A stretch of DNA of 64,000 nucleotides from an uncultured Bacteroidales bacterium (GCA_947176235.1 CAMWPM010000004.1:26291-90290); one strand, 5' to 3'. Shown: positions 18,801 through 27,358, counted from the stretch's first letter. The notes: a model not told the origin generated them from the sequence alone. Made by a program: numbers and translations.

Positions 18801-18871
18801 TCGATGTTCTGGGCATGGAGAGATACTGTCATCATGAAGCAGAGCAGTATCGACAAGATTGTTTTTGTCAT
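15818..18871 (-). CDS. SusC-like TonB-dependent outer-membrane transporter
   Basis: The 1017-residue protein has a signal peptide (1-20) and a CarboxypepD_reg-like N-terminal domain (about 24-105: VHGTVISKTDNEPLIGASV). The TonB box region and plug domain follow (about 110-230, including GNVIQSLQGRVAGM and GAQAANGVIIITTK). The 22-strand barrel ends in the aromatic C-terminus YTFGIQFGF. It imports oligosaccharides across the outer membrane with TonB energy, paired with the SusD protein behind it. It is the first gene of its operon, and its promoter shares operator-like blocks with the GH32 operon. Confidence 0.95.
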   Translation of the reverse strand: MTKTILSILLCFMMTVSLHAQNIEVHGTVISKTDNEPLIGASVLSEATKTGAATDFDGEFHITVPQGSKITVSYVGYVTRTLEAQPEMTIYLEENSEVLDEVVVVGYSAEKKSDLTGSVSVVKMKDVADTPTGNVIQSLQGRVAGMNVTTDGTPGGLSTGTSIRGASSFRGEANGPLYVIDGVMTRENPGTILNSNDVESIQVLKDAASASIYGAQAANGVIIITTKRAKKGECRVTFDATLTAQTYNSGLSMLNADQWGQVYWAAHKYSYGETPNSELYGNGAIPVLQPYVNLNGVIVNPQNTNWEDEIHRTALMQTYSVGLSKGDENGSSSLSISWLDHDGIIKGSDFQKANARFSSDYGYLNNRLRAGGAVTVNWWRQHNAPGGVEENAIKMHPARTVFDSEGNYNDQVAFGLNDTPNIVRQISEESRNKHEYWRVFGNAYLSVEPVKNLIIKTNFGINYHNGTDKNFTPANLRDNTNNLYQYSSKTVDWVWTNTAQYNADFGRNSIMALLGVEAKRNHFEDMFGEGKGLEIEDPNYLYLGNTTYNRNTGSGASNYSMFSVFGKINYTWDNKYLLSFTLRRDASSRLSSSHNYDWFPSVSAGWRISQERFMEATRSWLSDLKIRGAFGINGNDIIANDAFYAKYSMDLDRAAYAMGGGNSLAPGALRYRSTNPDLTWEKTAQTNVGFDASFFNGRLNLSFDYFYKKTKDMLVEKPYIATIGEGGYCWYNGGKMTNKGVEITAEWRTQVNRDFSYSVGVNVTAMKNKVTDLMDDIYYTWGGGNGIDKSIVGQSLGSWMGYKTDGIFRTQAEVDAYREKYRISFGDPAVGRVRYVDTNGDGEISDRDRTWLGCDLPKAQFGINLGATWKGFDLSLFFNSIIRDAWNNSKYYTDFFPLWTGNHGTQLLSAANAYEKYLTTGVYNSSVPAPAIDNNNRENEGSEYYIEDGSFLRLKTLSLGYSLPESVRAKLHLASARIYFQAQNLFTITNYSGADPEGLGYPYALPRQYTFGIQFGF

Positions 18872-18983
18872 GATATAGTTAATAATTGGTTTTAAATATT
18901 ATCGCTTTCGGTGTGACAAGGCAGATTGTTCATGGTCTATTTAGTTGTTGCCGGAAGCCGAAGATTGGCTGAAAGTCACGATG

Positions 18984-19079
18984 CAAAATTACAAGCGATA
19001 ATATTGGAGAGTGAAAAATTGTGTTACATCCGATATTATTTTTTGAACAATGATACAAAATTATAATATTTTGAAACAA
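18984..19079 (-). promoter_or_regulatory. susC promoter with presumed HTCS operator
   Basis: The -7 box TAATTTTG lies at 18991-18984. On the plus strand, AATTGTGTTACATC (19017-19030) and the block from CAAAATT to TGAAACAA (19056-19079) match the blocks before the GH32 operon at a constant offset of 8827 bases. The two -7 boxes differ from that offset by one base. Confidence 0.5.
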
Positions 19080-19161
19080 TAGCAATAGGTTGTAACTCAC
19101 TGATGTAGTTAAAAATGTGATTTAACAATGTGAAATTTGTTCCAATACAAATGAGAGTAGT

Positions 19162-19190
19162 AAAAAAAGCGCAACCCTCCGGGGCTGCGC
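19162..19190 (-). terminator. Terminator of the secreted-protein gene
   Basis: GCGCA.CCC (from 19169) pairs with GGG.TGCGC (to 19190) with one mismatch. Seven A at 19162-19168 read as a T-run on the minus strand. Confidence 0.75.
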
Positions 19191-19250
19191 GATGAAATAA
19201 AATTGCTATTAGAGACCGTGCGTGAAATGGAAAATTTAAGGCTATTTGCG

Positions 19251-20015
19251 TCAGCGGACAACTATCTTTTCCGACACATTTCCTTGCCGACGCACATAGA
19301 TGCCCGGAGCGGCGCCACTGATGTCGACTTTCGTTCCCTGAAGATTATAGTAGATCACGGGGGCATCGGAAGATACCCCTGCTTCGATCTCTTCAATTCC
19401 TGAACGAGGGGCATTTGGTAGAGCAAAAGACATTTCGATGTATTCGTCCCTTTCTAATGAGAAGCCATCGGTGTAAGGGCGCACGAGCATCCGGCAATAC
19501 CACTTGGCAGAAGCACTTTCTCCATCCTTAGTGATGAAGGATAGGGGCGATTCTTTCTCAGTCTCGAGAATTATGCAAAGATATGCAACGGGAAACTCCG
19601 TTTCGTCTTCATAATAAAACGTCCCGTCAATAAGATTGCTTCCGTCAAGAACGTAGGCGTCGGCAATCCAATAGGATTCACCCGGACTCTCCGTCACTCT
19701 TGCTCCAATAATTTTAACAGGGTATTTGCCGTCAGCGACTTCTGCTTTATCATCGACTGTGATTGTAACGGGACATCCAGAGTTGGCAAAGTCAGCAATT
19801 GTGAAAGAGCCGTCAGTATTTTCACTGATACTGGTGAATAAACTCTTAAGCTGCACGGACTCTTCGCCCTTGTGAAGGACACATAGAAATTCAGTGGCAT
19901 CAGAAGCCCCGGACTGATCAGCAGCGGATAATCCCGGACAGGGTGATGCGTAGGCAGAAATGAATGTGGCAACAAAAAGTGAAAATCCTGAGCAAAATAA
20001 TGTCCGTACGTTCAT
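19251..20015 (-). CDS. Secreted protein of unknown function with a C-terminal sorting-like domain
   Basis: I do not recognise the main part of this 254-residue protein. It has a signal peptide (MNVRTLFCSGFSLFVATFISAYA) and a beta-rich middle. The C-terminal segment, from EEIEAGVSSDAPVIYYNLQG through APGIYVRRQG to KIVVR, is a pattern that recurs at the ends of secreted proteins in Prevotella- and Muribaculaceae-type genomes and resembles T9SS type A sorting tails. I took MNVRTL at 20015 as start because a -7 box at 20058-20065 overlaps the longer frame, which opens at 20060. It is a single-gene unit with its own terminator. Confidence 0.65.
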   Translation of the reverse strand: MNVRTLFCSGFSLFVATFISAYASPCPGLSAADQSGASDATEFLCVLHKGEESVQLKSLFTSISENTDGSFTIADFANSGCPVTITVDDKAEVADGKYPVKIIGARVTESPGESYWIADAYVLDGSNLIDGTFYYEDETEFPVAYLCIILETEKESPLSFITKDGESASAKWYCRMLVRPYTDGFSLERDEYIEMSFALPNAPRSGIEEIEAGVSSDAPVIYYNLQGTKVDISGAAPGIYVRRQGNVSEKIVVR

Positions 20016-20057
20016 AATGATAAATTTATAAGTGTGAAATGTGAAGAATTGTAATCG

Positions 20058-20065
20058 CAAATATA
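20058..20065 (-). promoter_or_regulatory. -7 promoter element of the secreted-protein gene
   Basis: On the minus strand TATATTTG matches TAnnTTTG and sits 42 bases before the start codon at 20015. It overlaps the longer in-frame start at 20060, which argues against that start. Confidence 0.5.
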
Positions 20066-20201
20066 GTGATAATTATCCCAAATGTTGCGATTAAATTAAA
20101 ATTTTTTAAAATTTCACACTTCTACAGGATGATTTTTCCGTAAATATCCAAAAGTAAGCTGATCAGAATTCCTGTGCGGGTTATTTCTCAGAGGAGGGTG
20201 A

Positions 20202-21017
20202 TCAGGGATGGAAGGTGATGGCGGATGAGGAGGGAGTGGCGGGGAGGAAGTAGCCGAGTGCGCGGGGTCCGGTGAACATGGCGGGACCGCTACTGTCGGC
20301 AGCGAGAGCCTGCAGGTAGTCGTACATGTCGCGTGATATGCTTACGACTGTGGCGGTGATGACATCGCCGTCGAAAAGGACAGTATCATCGTCCTCCTCG
20401 TCGGTGTCGCGGCGCGTGGTGAAGAATACCTCATAGACGGTGCCGTCAATTGCCGTATCGTCCTTTACGGTGTTCCACATGTACGCTTCGCCGTTGCGGT
20501 AGAGCCGAACCCAGTAGCAATTGCCTGGCGAGAGGGGATCGACGTCGGCGAAAGCTACCTGAAGGAGGGCTACCTGATCGTAAGGCATATTGATCCAGCT
20601 GAATTCAAGACCTTCGATGGTGACAGGCGGTTGCATCACAGCCTGAGAGGAATAGGTGGCGCCGTCGCGGATGACGTCAAGCTGATAGAGGTGACCTACT
20701 TCACCGGGAATTGCAGATGTGAAGTAGCCTTCGGAGTCGGGCGACAGGCAGATGGGGGAGGAGGATAGGGTGAGATCGGAGAGGGTGACCTGAGCGTCGG
20801 TGAGGAGTGTGAGGTCGAGAGGCTCGTCCATTGGTGTGGAAAGTCGGATGGCAACGGATGCTCCGGTGTCGGTGAGAGAGGCTTCGATGACAGTGAGAGG
20901 GGGGATGTGGTCGTAAGGAAGATGAAGTGTCTTCTCGCATGACGATAAGACAAGAGATAAGACCGCTGAGATGAGAATGCGGAGGATATGGCGGGAATAG
21001 GTGATTGGGTCAGGCAT
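20202..21017 (-). CDS. DUF4249 lipoprotein, partner of the TonB receptor
   Basis: The 271-residue protein has a lipoprotein signal ending in LSLVLSSC (C27), then EKTLHLPYDHIPPLTVIEASL, typical of the DUF4249 family. These outer-membrane lipoproteins are encoded directly after small TonB-dependent receptors in Bacteroidota and probably act as surface partners, in the way SusD does for SusC. Here it follows the receptor gene by 9 bases. The ligand is unknown. Confidence 0.82.
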   Translation of the reverse strand: MPDPITYSRHILRILISAVLSLVLSSCEKTLHLPYDHIPPLTVIEASLTDTGASVAIRLSTPMDEPLDLTLLTDAQVTLSDLTLSSSPICLSPDSEGYFTSAIPGEVGHLYQLDVIRDGATYSSQAVMQPPVTIEGLEFSWINMPYDQVALLQVAFADVDPLSPGNCYWVRLYRNGEAYMWNTVKDDTAIDGTVYEVFFTTRRDTDEEDDDTVLFDGDVITATVVSISRDMYDYLQALAADSSGPAMFTGPRALGYFLPATPSSSAITFHP

Positions 21018-21026
21018 GGGCGGGAT

Positions 21027-23120
21027 TCAGAAGGAAAGAGTGAAGGAAACTGACGGAATGACACCGAAAAGCGACTGCTGGACGGCGCGTGTGCCGGAGG
21101 GGGATGACGGGTCGTCCTGAAAATAGATTATAAAGGGATTGTAACGGCAGTAGGCGTTGTAGAGCCCAAAAGCCCATTGGCGGGTGAATCGAGCTCCGCG
21201 GCGGGTGTAGGTGGCGGATAGGTCGAGACGGTGAGTGGGGGGAGTGCGGTAGCCGTTGCGACGAGAGTAGTAATAGCACGTAGTGCCGCTGAGATCATAC
21301 TTGACGTCGGGAGCGGTGAGCGGTTTGCCTGAGGCGTAGATCCAGGAAGCCGACAAATTCCAACGATCGTTCAGAGCGAAGATGGCTACGGCAGAGAAAT
21401 CATTGCGGCGGTCATTGTTGGCGTCGAACCATCTGTCGTCGTTAATTCCCGGAACGCGTGACAGGGTGTGGGAGAGGGTATATGAAATCCAGCCGGTGAG
21501 TCGTCCGGTGTTCTTGCGCGCCATCAGTTCGATGCCGTAGGATCTGCCTCTGCCTCGTGCGATAAGCGATTCGAGATTTACGCCCGAGAACATCCCGTAG
21601 CCGTCGCGGAACTCGTAGATGTCGTGCATGTCCTTGTAATACAGGTCGGCACTCCAGTCGTAATCACCTCCGCTGACACCTCCGACATAGCCGACGGCAT
21701 ACTGGCGGCATCTTTCGGGACGAACGACGTCGGAGGTGATTGCATAGCGGTCGAAGGGGAAGGAGGTGGTGGAGGTGCGGAGGGAGTGGAGATTCTGGGA
21801 GGTGAGGGAAACTCCCGCCCTGACGCTGTGGATGTCGGAGAAAAAGTAACCGACGGAGATGCGAGGCTCAGGGGTGAACCACGTGCGGGGGGAAAAGTCG
21901 GGATAAGGCTCGTCAGTTGCCTCGAAACGATGGAAGGCGCTTCCGGAGAGTGCAGAGAAAGTGGAAACTCGCAAGCCGGCATCGAGGGTGAGGCGCGGGA
22001 GTGGTCTGCCTGAGTAGGAAATCCAAATGGCATTAGCCCAACCGGAACGCATCTCGATCTGACGGGTTTCGTTCACCTCCATCTCAGCAGACTTGACCCG
22101 AAATAACTCGGAACGTAGTCCAAATTCAAGAGACTGGGTAGGGGAGAGAACGAGGGTGGCTTTTTCGTTGACCGAATAGGTGTGGATAAACTCACGGACA
22201 AGCTGATCTGATTTCATCATGGTCATGTCCATGCGCGGATCATAATGATCAAGGGCTGCGGTGGTGAGGAAGGAGAGGCGGGAGGACGCGCGGGCAAACC
22301 AGTTGGCGGAGGCGCCGAGATTGCCCCAGTACATGCCCATGACGTTGTGGATCGCCATGTTGTCGCGTGCGGAGAAGAAAGAGACGTCGATATAGTCGGA
22401 GGCGCGGGGGATGAATCGGAGTTTTGCGGTGACGTCGTAGAAGTTCATGACCGTCTTGCGATATTTGGGAACCATCTGCAGAAATGCGTCGACATACGAG
22501 CGTCGGGCGGCAACCGCAAATGACAGTCGATCCCGAACAATCGGACCGGAAGCGGACAGTTTGGCAAGCAGAATGCCGATTGAAGCACTTCCGTGGTAAT
22601 TTTCCATCTCCCCTGGCGAGAGAGAGGCGTCGAGAGCGGCGGATGAGGCGCCGCCGAATGATGCCGGGAGTGGACCTTTGAAGAGTGTGGCGCGGGAGAG
22701 TGCGTCGTCGTTGAACGTGGAAAATATGCCCATTACGTGGGCAGGATTGTAGAGCGTAATGCCGTCGAGGAGAATAAGATTGCGGTCGGATGTGCCTCCG
22801 CGGACTTCAAATCCCCCTCCTCCTTCGCCCTCGGAATGGACTCCAGGGAGGAGTGAGAGGGATTTTATGATGTCGGCTTCTCCGCCGAATGAGGGGGTGA
22901 GGGCGAGACGTGCCAGTTCGAGGCGTTCGGCGCCGAGCTGTGGGGCGGAGAGGCGGCGTAATGCCGGATTGTCGGAAATCACGACTTCCGATAGGGTGAC
23001 GGATCCTATGGAATCAGGGGGTGACTGTCGTGAGACAGAAACGGAATCGACCGCACCTGCCGACATTGACAGAGCAGATACAACACAAAAACAGATGAAT
23101 ACTACACGGAATAAGCGCAT
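21027..23120 (-). CDS. TonB-dependent outer-membrane receptor (DUF4249-partnered type)
   Basis: The 697-residue protein has a signal peptide (about 1-23). The plug domain begins directly (VTLSEVVISDNPALRRL; GVHSEGEGGGGFEVRGGTSDRNLILLDG), without the usual carboxypeptidase-like front domain. The barrel ends in SVSFTLSF. The plug glycine-rich segment EGEGGGGFEVRGG is typical of the group paired with DUF4249. Its start lies 27 bases after lpxB on the same strand, so the pair may be read from the lpxB promoter. The transported compound cannot be named. Confidence 0.85.
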   Translation of the reverse strand: MRLFRVVFICFCVVSALSMSAGAVDSVSVSRQSPPDSIGSVTLSEVVISDNPALRRLSAPQLGAERLELARLALTPSFGGEADIIKSLSLLPGVHSEGEGGGGFEVRGGTSDRNLILLDGITLYNPAHVMGIFSTFNDDALSRATLFKGPLPASFGGASSAALDASLSPGEMENYHGSASIGILLAKLSASGPIVRDRLSFAVAARRSYVDAFLQMVPKYRKTVMNFYDVTAKLRFIPRASDYIDVSFFSARDNMAIHNVMGMYWGNLGASANWFARASSRLSFLTTAALDHYDPRMDMTMMKSDQLVREFIHTYSVNEKATLVLSPTQSLEFGLRSELFRVKSAEMEVNETRQIEMRSGWANAIWISYSGRPLPRLTLDAGLRVSTFSALSGSAFHRFEATDEPYPDFSPRTWFTPEPRISVGYFFSDIHSVRAGVSLTSQNLHSLRTSTTSFPFDRYAITSDVVRPERCRQYAVGYVGGVSGGDYDWSADLYYKDMHDIYEFRDGYGMFSGVNLESLIARGRGRSYGIELMARKNTGRLTGWISYTLSHTLSRVPGINDDRWFDANNDRRNDFSAVAIFALNDRWNLSASWIYASGKPLTAPDVKYDLSGTTCYYYSRRNGYRTPPTHRLDLSATYTRRGARFTRQWAFGLYNAYCRYNPFIIYFQDDPSSPSGTRAVQQSLFGVIPSVSFTLSF

Positions 23121-23147
23121 AGATGAGGACGTAGAAACTGACCTGAA

Positions 23148-24320
23148 TCAGTGGATAAGGCGGGGAGTGACTGCTCCTGACTGATGCTGGATGTCGATGA
23201 GATCGCTGTAGATAGATTCGGCAGTGACCTGTGCGGCAGAAGATTTTCCGAGCAGACGGCGCATGTCGGCGTAACCGTCGATCATCTCGTTGCGGCGGTT
23301 GCCTCCCGGAAGTATGGTCTCGAGTTCGGCGGCAACATTTTCGGGAGTGCAACGGTGGAATAGCAGTTCGCTCACGATCGGGCGTCCGGCGATCAGATTA
23401 GGAAGCGAGACCCAGGGGGTGCGGATGAGCGGACGGCCGAGCGTGTAGATAATGCGGGAGCCATTGTTGCGGTAGAGCACAACCTGAGGAGTGCCTATCA
23501 GGGCTGTCTCAAGGGTGGCTGTTCCGCTTGTGACGAGAGCGGCGATGGATGATGCGAGGAGCTCGAACGTGCAGTCCTTCACAACGGGAATATCTTCGGC
23601 GAAACGGTCATAATAATCAAGCTCAATACCCGGCGCCGCAGCAATGACGGGGGTCAGGTCGGGGAACCGCACCATCGCCTCAACCATTACAGGAAGATTC
23701 TGACGAATTTCGGCACGTCGGCTGCCCGGAACGAGAGCAACGATGCGAGAGTCGGCAGGGAGGTTGTGGGCGTAGCAGAATGTCTGCCTCGGGCTCATAA
23801 TTTCGTCGAGACGGGAATCAACTTCCTCGACGGATGGATTGCCGGCATAGGTGATGTCGTAGTCGTGGCGGGCGTAGAACGGGACTTCGAAGGGGAGAAT
23901 GGAGTAGAGATGGCGTACGAGGCGCTTGATGGACTTGACGCGATACTCTTTCCATGCCCACACTTTAGGTGAGATGTAGTAGTAGACGGGAATACCGAGC
24001 TTAGCAGCAGTCTTGGCGAGTTTGAGGTTGAACGACGGGTAGTCGACAAGAATCAGCGCATCGGGGCGCTCTTTCTCGATTGCGCGCCGTGCTGCCGAGA
24101 GATTGCCGAGGACTTTGGGAAGATGCCGCGCCACTTCGACGAATCCCATGAATGCCATGTCGCGGTAGTGGATGAGGGGATCATGACCTGCCTCGGCAGC
24201 CATAAGATCGCCACCGAGGAAAGTGAAACGGGCGTGGGAATCAACCTCACGCAGTGAGCGGATTAATGCGGCGGCGTGGATATCGCCCGACGCTTCGCCG
24301 ACCGAAATGAAGTAATTCAT
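23148..24320 (-). CDS. lpxB: Lipid-A-disaccharide synthase
   Basis: The 390-residue GT19 enzyme joins UDP-diacylglucosamine and lipid X to make the lipid A disaccharide at the inner membrane. The family start MNYFISVGEASGDIHAAALI is intact. YYISPKVWAWKEYRV and LVPGSRRAEIRQNLP are typical internal motifs, and LVTSGTATLETALIGTPQVVLYR is the nucleotide-sugar binding segment. The length is normal. A -7 box ends only four bases before the ATG, which suggests a leaderless mRNA. It is separated from secDF upstream by a terminator. Confidence 0.95.
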   Translation of the reverse strand: MNYFISVGEASGDIHAAALIRSLREVDSHARFTFLGGDLMAAEAGHDPLIHYRDMAFMGFVEVARHLPKVLGNLSAARRAIEKERPDALILVDYPSFNLKLAKTAAKLGIPVYYYISPKVWAWKEYRVKSIKRLVRHLYSILPFEVPFYARHDYDITYAGNPSVEEVDSRLDEIMSPRQTFCYAHNLPADSRIVALVPGSRRAEIRQNLPVMVEAMVRFPDLTPVIAAAPGIELDYYDRFAEDIPVVKDCTFELLASSIAALVTSGTATLETALIGTPQVVLYRNNGSRIIYTLGRPLIRTPWVSLPNLIAGRPIVSELLFHRCTPENVAAELETILPGGNRRNEMIDGYADMRRLLGKSSAAQVTAESIYSDLIDIQHQSGAVTPRLIH

Positions 24321-24324
24321 GGCG

Positions 24325-24332
24325 CAAAGGTA
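24325..24332 (-). promoter_or_regulatory. -7 promoter element of lpxB, four bases from the ATG
   Basis: On the minus strand TACCTTTG (24332-24325) matches TAnnTTTG and is followed by CGCC and then the ATG at 24320. Transcription would start at or beside the start codon. Confidence 0.55.
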
Positions 24333-24358
24333 AGAAAAAAAGATGAGATGGGGAAAAA

Positions 24359-24390
24359 GAAAGAGGCCGCGCGGAAAGCGCGACCTCTTT
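24359..24390 (-). terminator. Terminator of secDF
   Basis: On the minus strand AAAGAGG and CCTCTTT form the outer stem and GCGC/GCGC the inner stem, with a short TTTCC-type loop. A T-rich run (TTTCTTTTT) follows. It insulates lpxB from secDF. Confidence 0.8.
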
Positions 24391-24416
24391 ATGGAGTGTG
24401 TGAGAACCGGATCGGA

Positions 24417-27302
24417 TTATGCCTTGGCAACGGTCTTGCCAGACTTGCGGCGACGATCGGTGAGGTAAGCCACGGGGGCAGCCACGTAGATGGTGGCGAG
24501 GGTACCGATGATCACGCCGAAAATCATAGCGAAGATGAAGCTGCGGAGGGAATCACCACCGAGCACGAAGATGCAGAGGAGCACGAGGAGTGTGGATCCG
24601 GATGTCATGATCGTACGGCTGAGGGTGGAGTTGATTGAGTGGTTGATGGTGGTGAAGAAGTCCTGCTTGGGATAAAGCTTGGTGTTCTCACGCACACGGT
24701 CAAACACAACCACGGTGTCGTTGATCTGATAACCGATAACGGTCAGGATAGCCGCGATGAACGTCTGGTCAATCTCCATTGCGAAGGGCAGAATACCCCA
24801 GAAGAGGGAGTAGAAGCCGATGATGGAGAATGCCGTGAATGCTACGGCAGCAAGAGCACCGAGCGAGAAGGCTACGTTGCGGAAGCGGAGAAGGATGTAA
24901 AGGAACATGGCGATGAGCGAGAGCACGACTGCGATGTAAGCGTCGTTGCGCATGTCGTCAGCCACGGTCGGACCTACCTTCTGCGACGAGAGGATACCCT
25001 GGGTCTCGTCGGTTGTGGAGAATTCCTCGGGTGTCATGCCGTCACGGAGCTCGGGAGCAAGAACCTTGAACAGCTTGCCAGTGATTTCGTCCTCGACGTC
25101 GGCAGCATCGTTGGTGATCTTATAGTTGGTGGAGATACGCACCTGGTTGCTGCTCTCGATAGTGATTACAGAAACAGAGGCGTCGGGGAACTCGGGTGCA
25201 AGCTTAGCCTGAAGCTCGGCGGTGTTGACAGGCTTGTCGAGCTTGACAACATAGTTGCGACCACCTGAGAAGTCGATACCCTGGTTGAGACCGCGCATGA
25301 AGAGGGATGCGATGACAACGATGATGAACACTCCGCAGACGGTGAAGGAAATCTTGCGCTGACCGAGGAAGTTGACGTGGGTGTTGACGAGGAAGTTGCG
25401 CGACAGCTTGGTGTCGAACGTAAGCTTCTCGAAGGGCTTGGACTTAGCACCGAGGATGAAGACGATGCGGGTGAGGTAGACTGCGGTGAAGAAGGAGCAG
25501 ACGATACCGATGATGAGGGTGGTGGCGAAGCCCTTGATAGGACCGGTGCCGTAGAGAAGGAGGATGACGCCGGTGATGATTGACGTGAGGTTGGAGTCGA
25601 AGATGGCGGAGAATGCGTTGCTGTAACCATCGGCGATGGCTGTGCGGATGTTCTTGCCGGCACGAAGTTCCTCCTTGGTGCGCTCGAAGATAAGCACGTT
25701 GGCGTCGACCGCCATACCGAGGGCAAGCACGATACCGGCGATACCGGAGAGCGTGAGGACTGCCTGGAATGAGGCGAGGATACCGAATGTGAAGAAGAGG
25801 TTGCAGATCAGACCGAAGTCAGCCACAAGACCGGGGATGATGCCGTAGATGCAACCCATGAAGATCATGAGGAGGACGAGGGCGAGGATGAACGACATGA
25901 ATCCAGCCTCGATAGCCTGCTGACCGAGCGAAGGACCGATCACCATGTCGGAGATGATGTCGACCTTGGCGGTCATCTTACCGCTCTTGAGGACGTTGGC
26001 AAGGTCCTGAGCCTCCTCGACGGAGAATCCGCCGGTGATCTGCGAGCGACCGCCTTCGATGGCGGTGTTGACGCGGGGGAAGGAGTAGACGTAGTCATCA
26101 AGCACGATCGCAACAGAGTTGCCGATGTTGTTGCCGGTGACACGAGCCCACTGCTTGGCGCCCTCGTTGTTCATAGTCATGGAAACGACGTTGCCCTGCA
26201 GATTGTCAAAGTCGCTTGTGGCGGCGATGACGCAGGAGCCGTCGAGTGCGGGCTTGCCGTTGTTGCTCTTGAGGGCGATGAGCTGATAAAGCTCAACGTT
26301 CTTGCCGTCGGCAGCAGGAACAACTTCGGGCTTCACGGTCCAGCGGAGCTTGAGGTTGGAGGGGAGAAGCTGCTTGGCATGTGCGGAAGCGAGCATCTGA
26401 TCAACGCGGTCGCGGTTGGCGGAAGTGGCGTAGCCTACGATGGGCGATCCCTGATTGTCGACAGAAAGGACGTCGAAGAGAGCCACACCAGCGAAAGCTG
26501 AGTCAGCTGCGATAGCCTGGTTGAGACGGTTGAGGTCGTTGAAGATCTCGTTGCTCTTATATGTCTCGTAGAACTCAAGGTTGGCGGAGCGCTGGAGGAG
26601 CTCACGCACGCGCTGGTGCTCCTTGACGCCTGGAAGCTCGAGAAGAATCTGACCGTCCTTGCCCTGAAGCACCTGGATGTTGGGCGAAACGACACCGTAG
26701 GCGTCGATACGTGAACGGAGGACGTTGGTTGCAGAATTGTTGACGCGGTCCTTGACTTCGTCCTTGAGGGTGGAAGCTACAGCCTTGTCGTCGGCTCCGC
26801 GCTTGATGATTCCGTTGAATACTACGGAATAGTCGGCTGATGGATTAAGTTTGCGATATTCCTGAGTGAAAGTGCCGACATAGTCATCGCTGATGTGATG
26901 CCCGACGATAGAGTCGGTGTTAGCGATAGCGAGATCGAAATCAGGGTCGGGATCGGCGTTTTTCATCGAACGAAGGATGTCGGGCATTGAAACCTGAAGA
27001 ATGACGTTCATACCGCCCTTGAGGTCGAGGCCGAGGCCTACACCCCATTTCTGCACTTCGTTGTAGTTGTAACCCATGTAGATGGGTTCCTTGCTGATGG
27101 AGTCGATGAAGGCTTTGTAAGCCTTGTTGTACTGTTCGGAGTTCACTCCGGCGTCGCCAGCGATCTTGGCAGCGTGGTCGGCTGCCTTGCCTTCATAGTG
27201 GTTGCTGACCACTGAGAAAGAAAGGTAGAAAAGACACACCAATACCAGGAAAACGGCGATTACACCGGCAATGATGCTACCCAAAGTTCCTTTGTTTTGC
27301 AT
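24417..27302 (-). CDS. secDF: Fused SecD-SecF protein translocase subunit
   Basis: The 961-residue protein is a natural fusion, as usual in Bacteroidota. The SecD half (about 1-620) has TM1 at 8-30 and the motifs LGLDLKGGMNVILQV (about 70) and VLRSRIDAYGV. The periplasmic P1 head follows, then the TM block with MAVDANVLIFERTKEELRAG. The SecF half (about 640-955) has QGIDFSGGRNYVVKL and NDTVVVFDRVREN. It uses the proton motive force to pull secreted proteins through SecYEG. The gene is monocistronic, with a good promoter and its own terminator. Confidence 0.97.
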   Translation of the reverse strand: MQNKGTLGSIIAGVIAVFLVLVCLFYLSFSVVSNHYEGKAADHAAKIAGDAGVNSEQYNKAYKAFIDSISKEPIYMGYNYNEVQKWGVGLGLDLKGGMNVILQVSMPDILRSMKNADPDPDFDLAIANTDSIVGHHISDDYVGTFTQEYRKLNPSADYSVVFNGIIKRGADDKAVASTLKDEVKDRVNNSATNVLRSRIDAYGVVSPNIQVLQGKDGQILLELPGVKEHQRVRELLQRSANLEFYETYKSNEIFNDLNRLNQAIAADSAFAGVALFDVLSVDNQGSPIVGYATSANRDRVDQMLASAHAKQLLPSNLKLRWTVKPEVVPAADGKNVELYQLIALKSNNGKPALDGSCVIAATSDFDNLQGNVVSMTMNNEGAKQWARVTGNNIGNSVAIVLDDYVYSFPRVNTAIEGGRSQITGGFSVEEAQDLANVLKSGKMTAKVDIISDMVIGPSLGQQAIEAGFMSFILALVLLMIFMGCIYGIIPGLVADFGLICNLFFTFGILASFQAVLTLSGIAGIVLALGMAVDANVLIFERTKEELRAGKNIRTAIADGYSNAFSAIFDSNLTSIITGVILLLYGTGPIKGFATTLIIGIVCSFFTAVYLTRIVFILGAKSKPFEKLTFDTKLSRNFLVNTHVNFLGQRKISFTVCGVFIIVVIASLFMRGLNQGIDFSGGRNYVVKLDKPVNTAELQAKLAPEFPDASVSVITIESSNQVRISTNYKITNDAADVEDEITGKLFKVLAPELRDGMTPEEFSTTDETQGILSSQKVGPTVADDMRNDAYIAVVLSLIAMFLYILLRFRNVAFSLGALAAVAFTAFSIIGFYSLFWGILPFAMEIDQTFIAAILTVIGYQINDTVVVFDRVRENTKLYPKQDFFTTINHSINSTLSRTIMTSGSTLLVLLCIFVLGGDSLRSFIFAMIFGVIIGTLATIYVAAPVAYLTDRRRKSGKTVAKA

Positions 27303-27358
27303 GTGGTAAAGTTGGTAAATTATAACAGGTTTAGAAAATTCGATTATTTTTCAGCCTG

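Larger units (their letters stand above)
18872..19250. promoter_or_regulatory. Intergenic control region upstream of susC
   Basis: This 379-base gap contains the susC leader of about 110 bases, the susC -7 box and operator-like blocks (18984-19079). Upstream of those is AT-rich sequence with repeated TTTTGAA(A)CAAT strings (19041-19051 and 19069-19080). The right end holds the terminator of the next minus-strand gene. No gene is seen. Confidence 0.6.

Noticed and set aside
24417..27302. SecD and SecF as an erroneous fusion
   Set aside because: The SecDF fusion is the normal state in Bacteroidota, and the junction has no frameshift sign.
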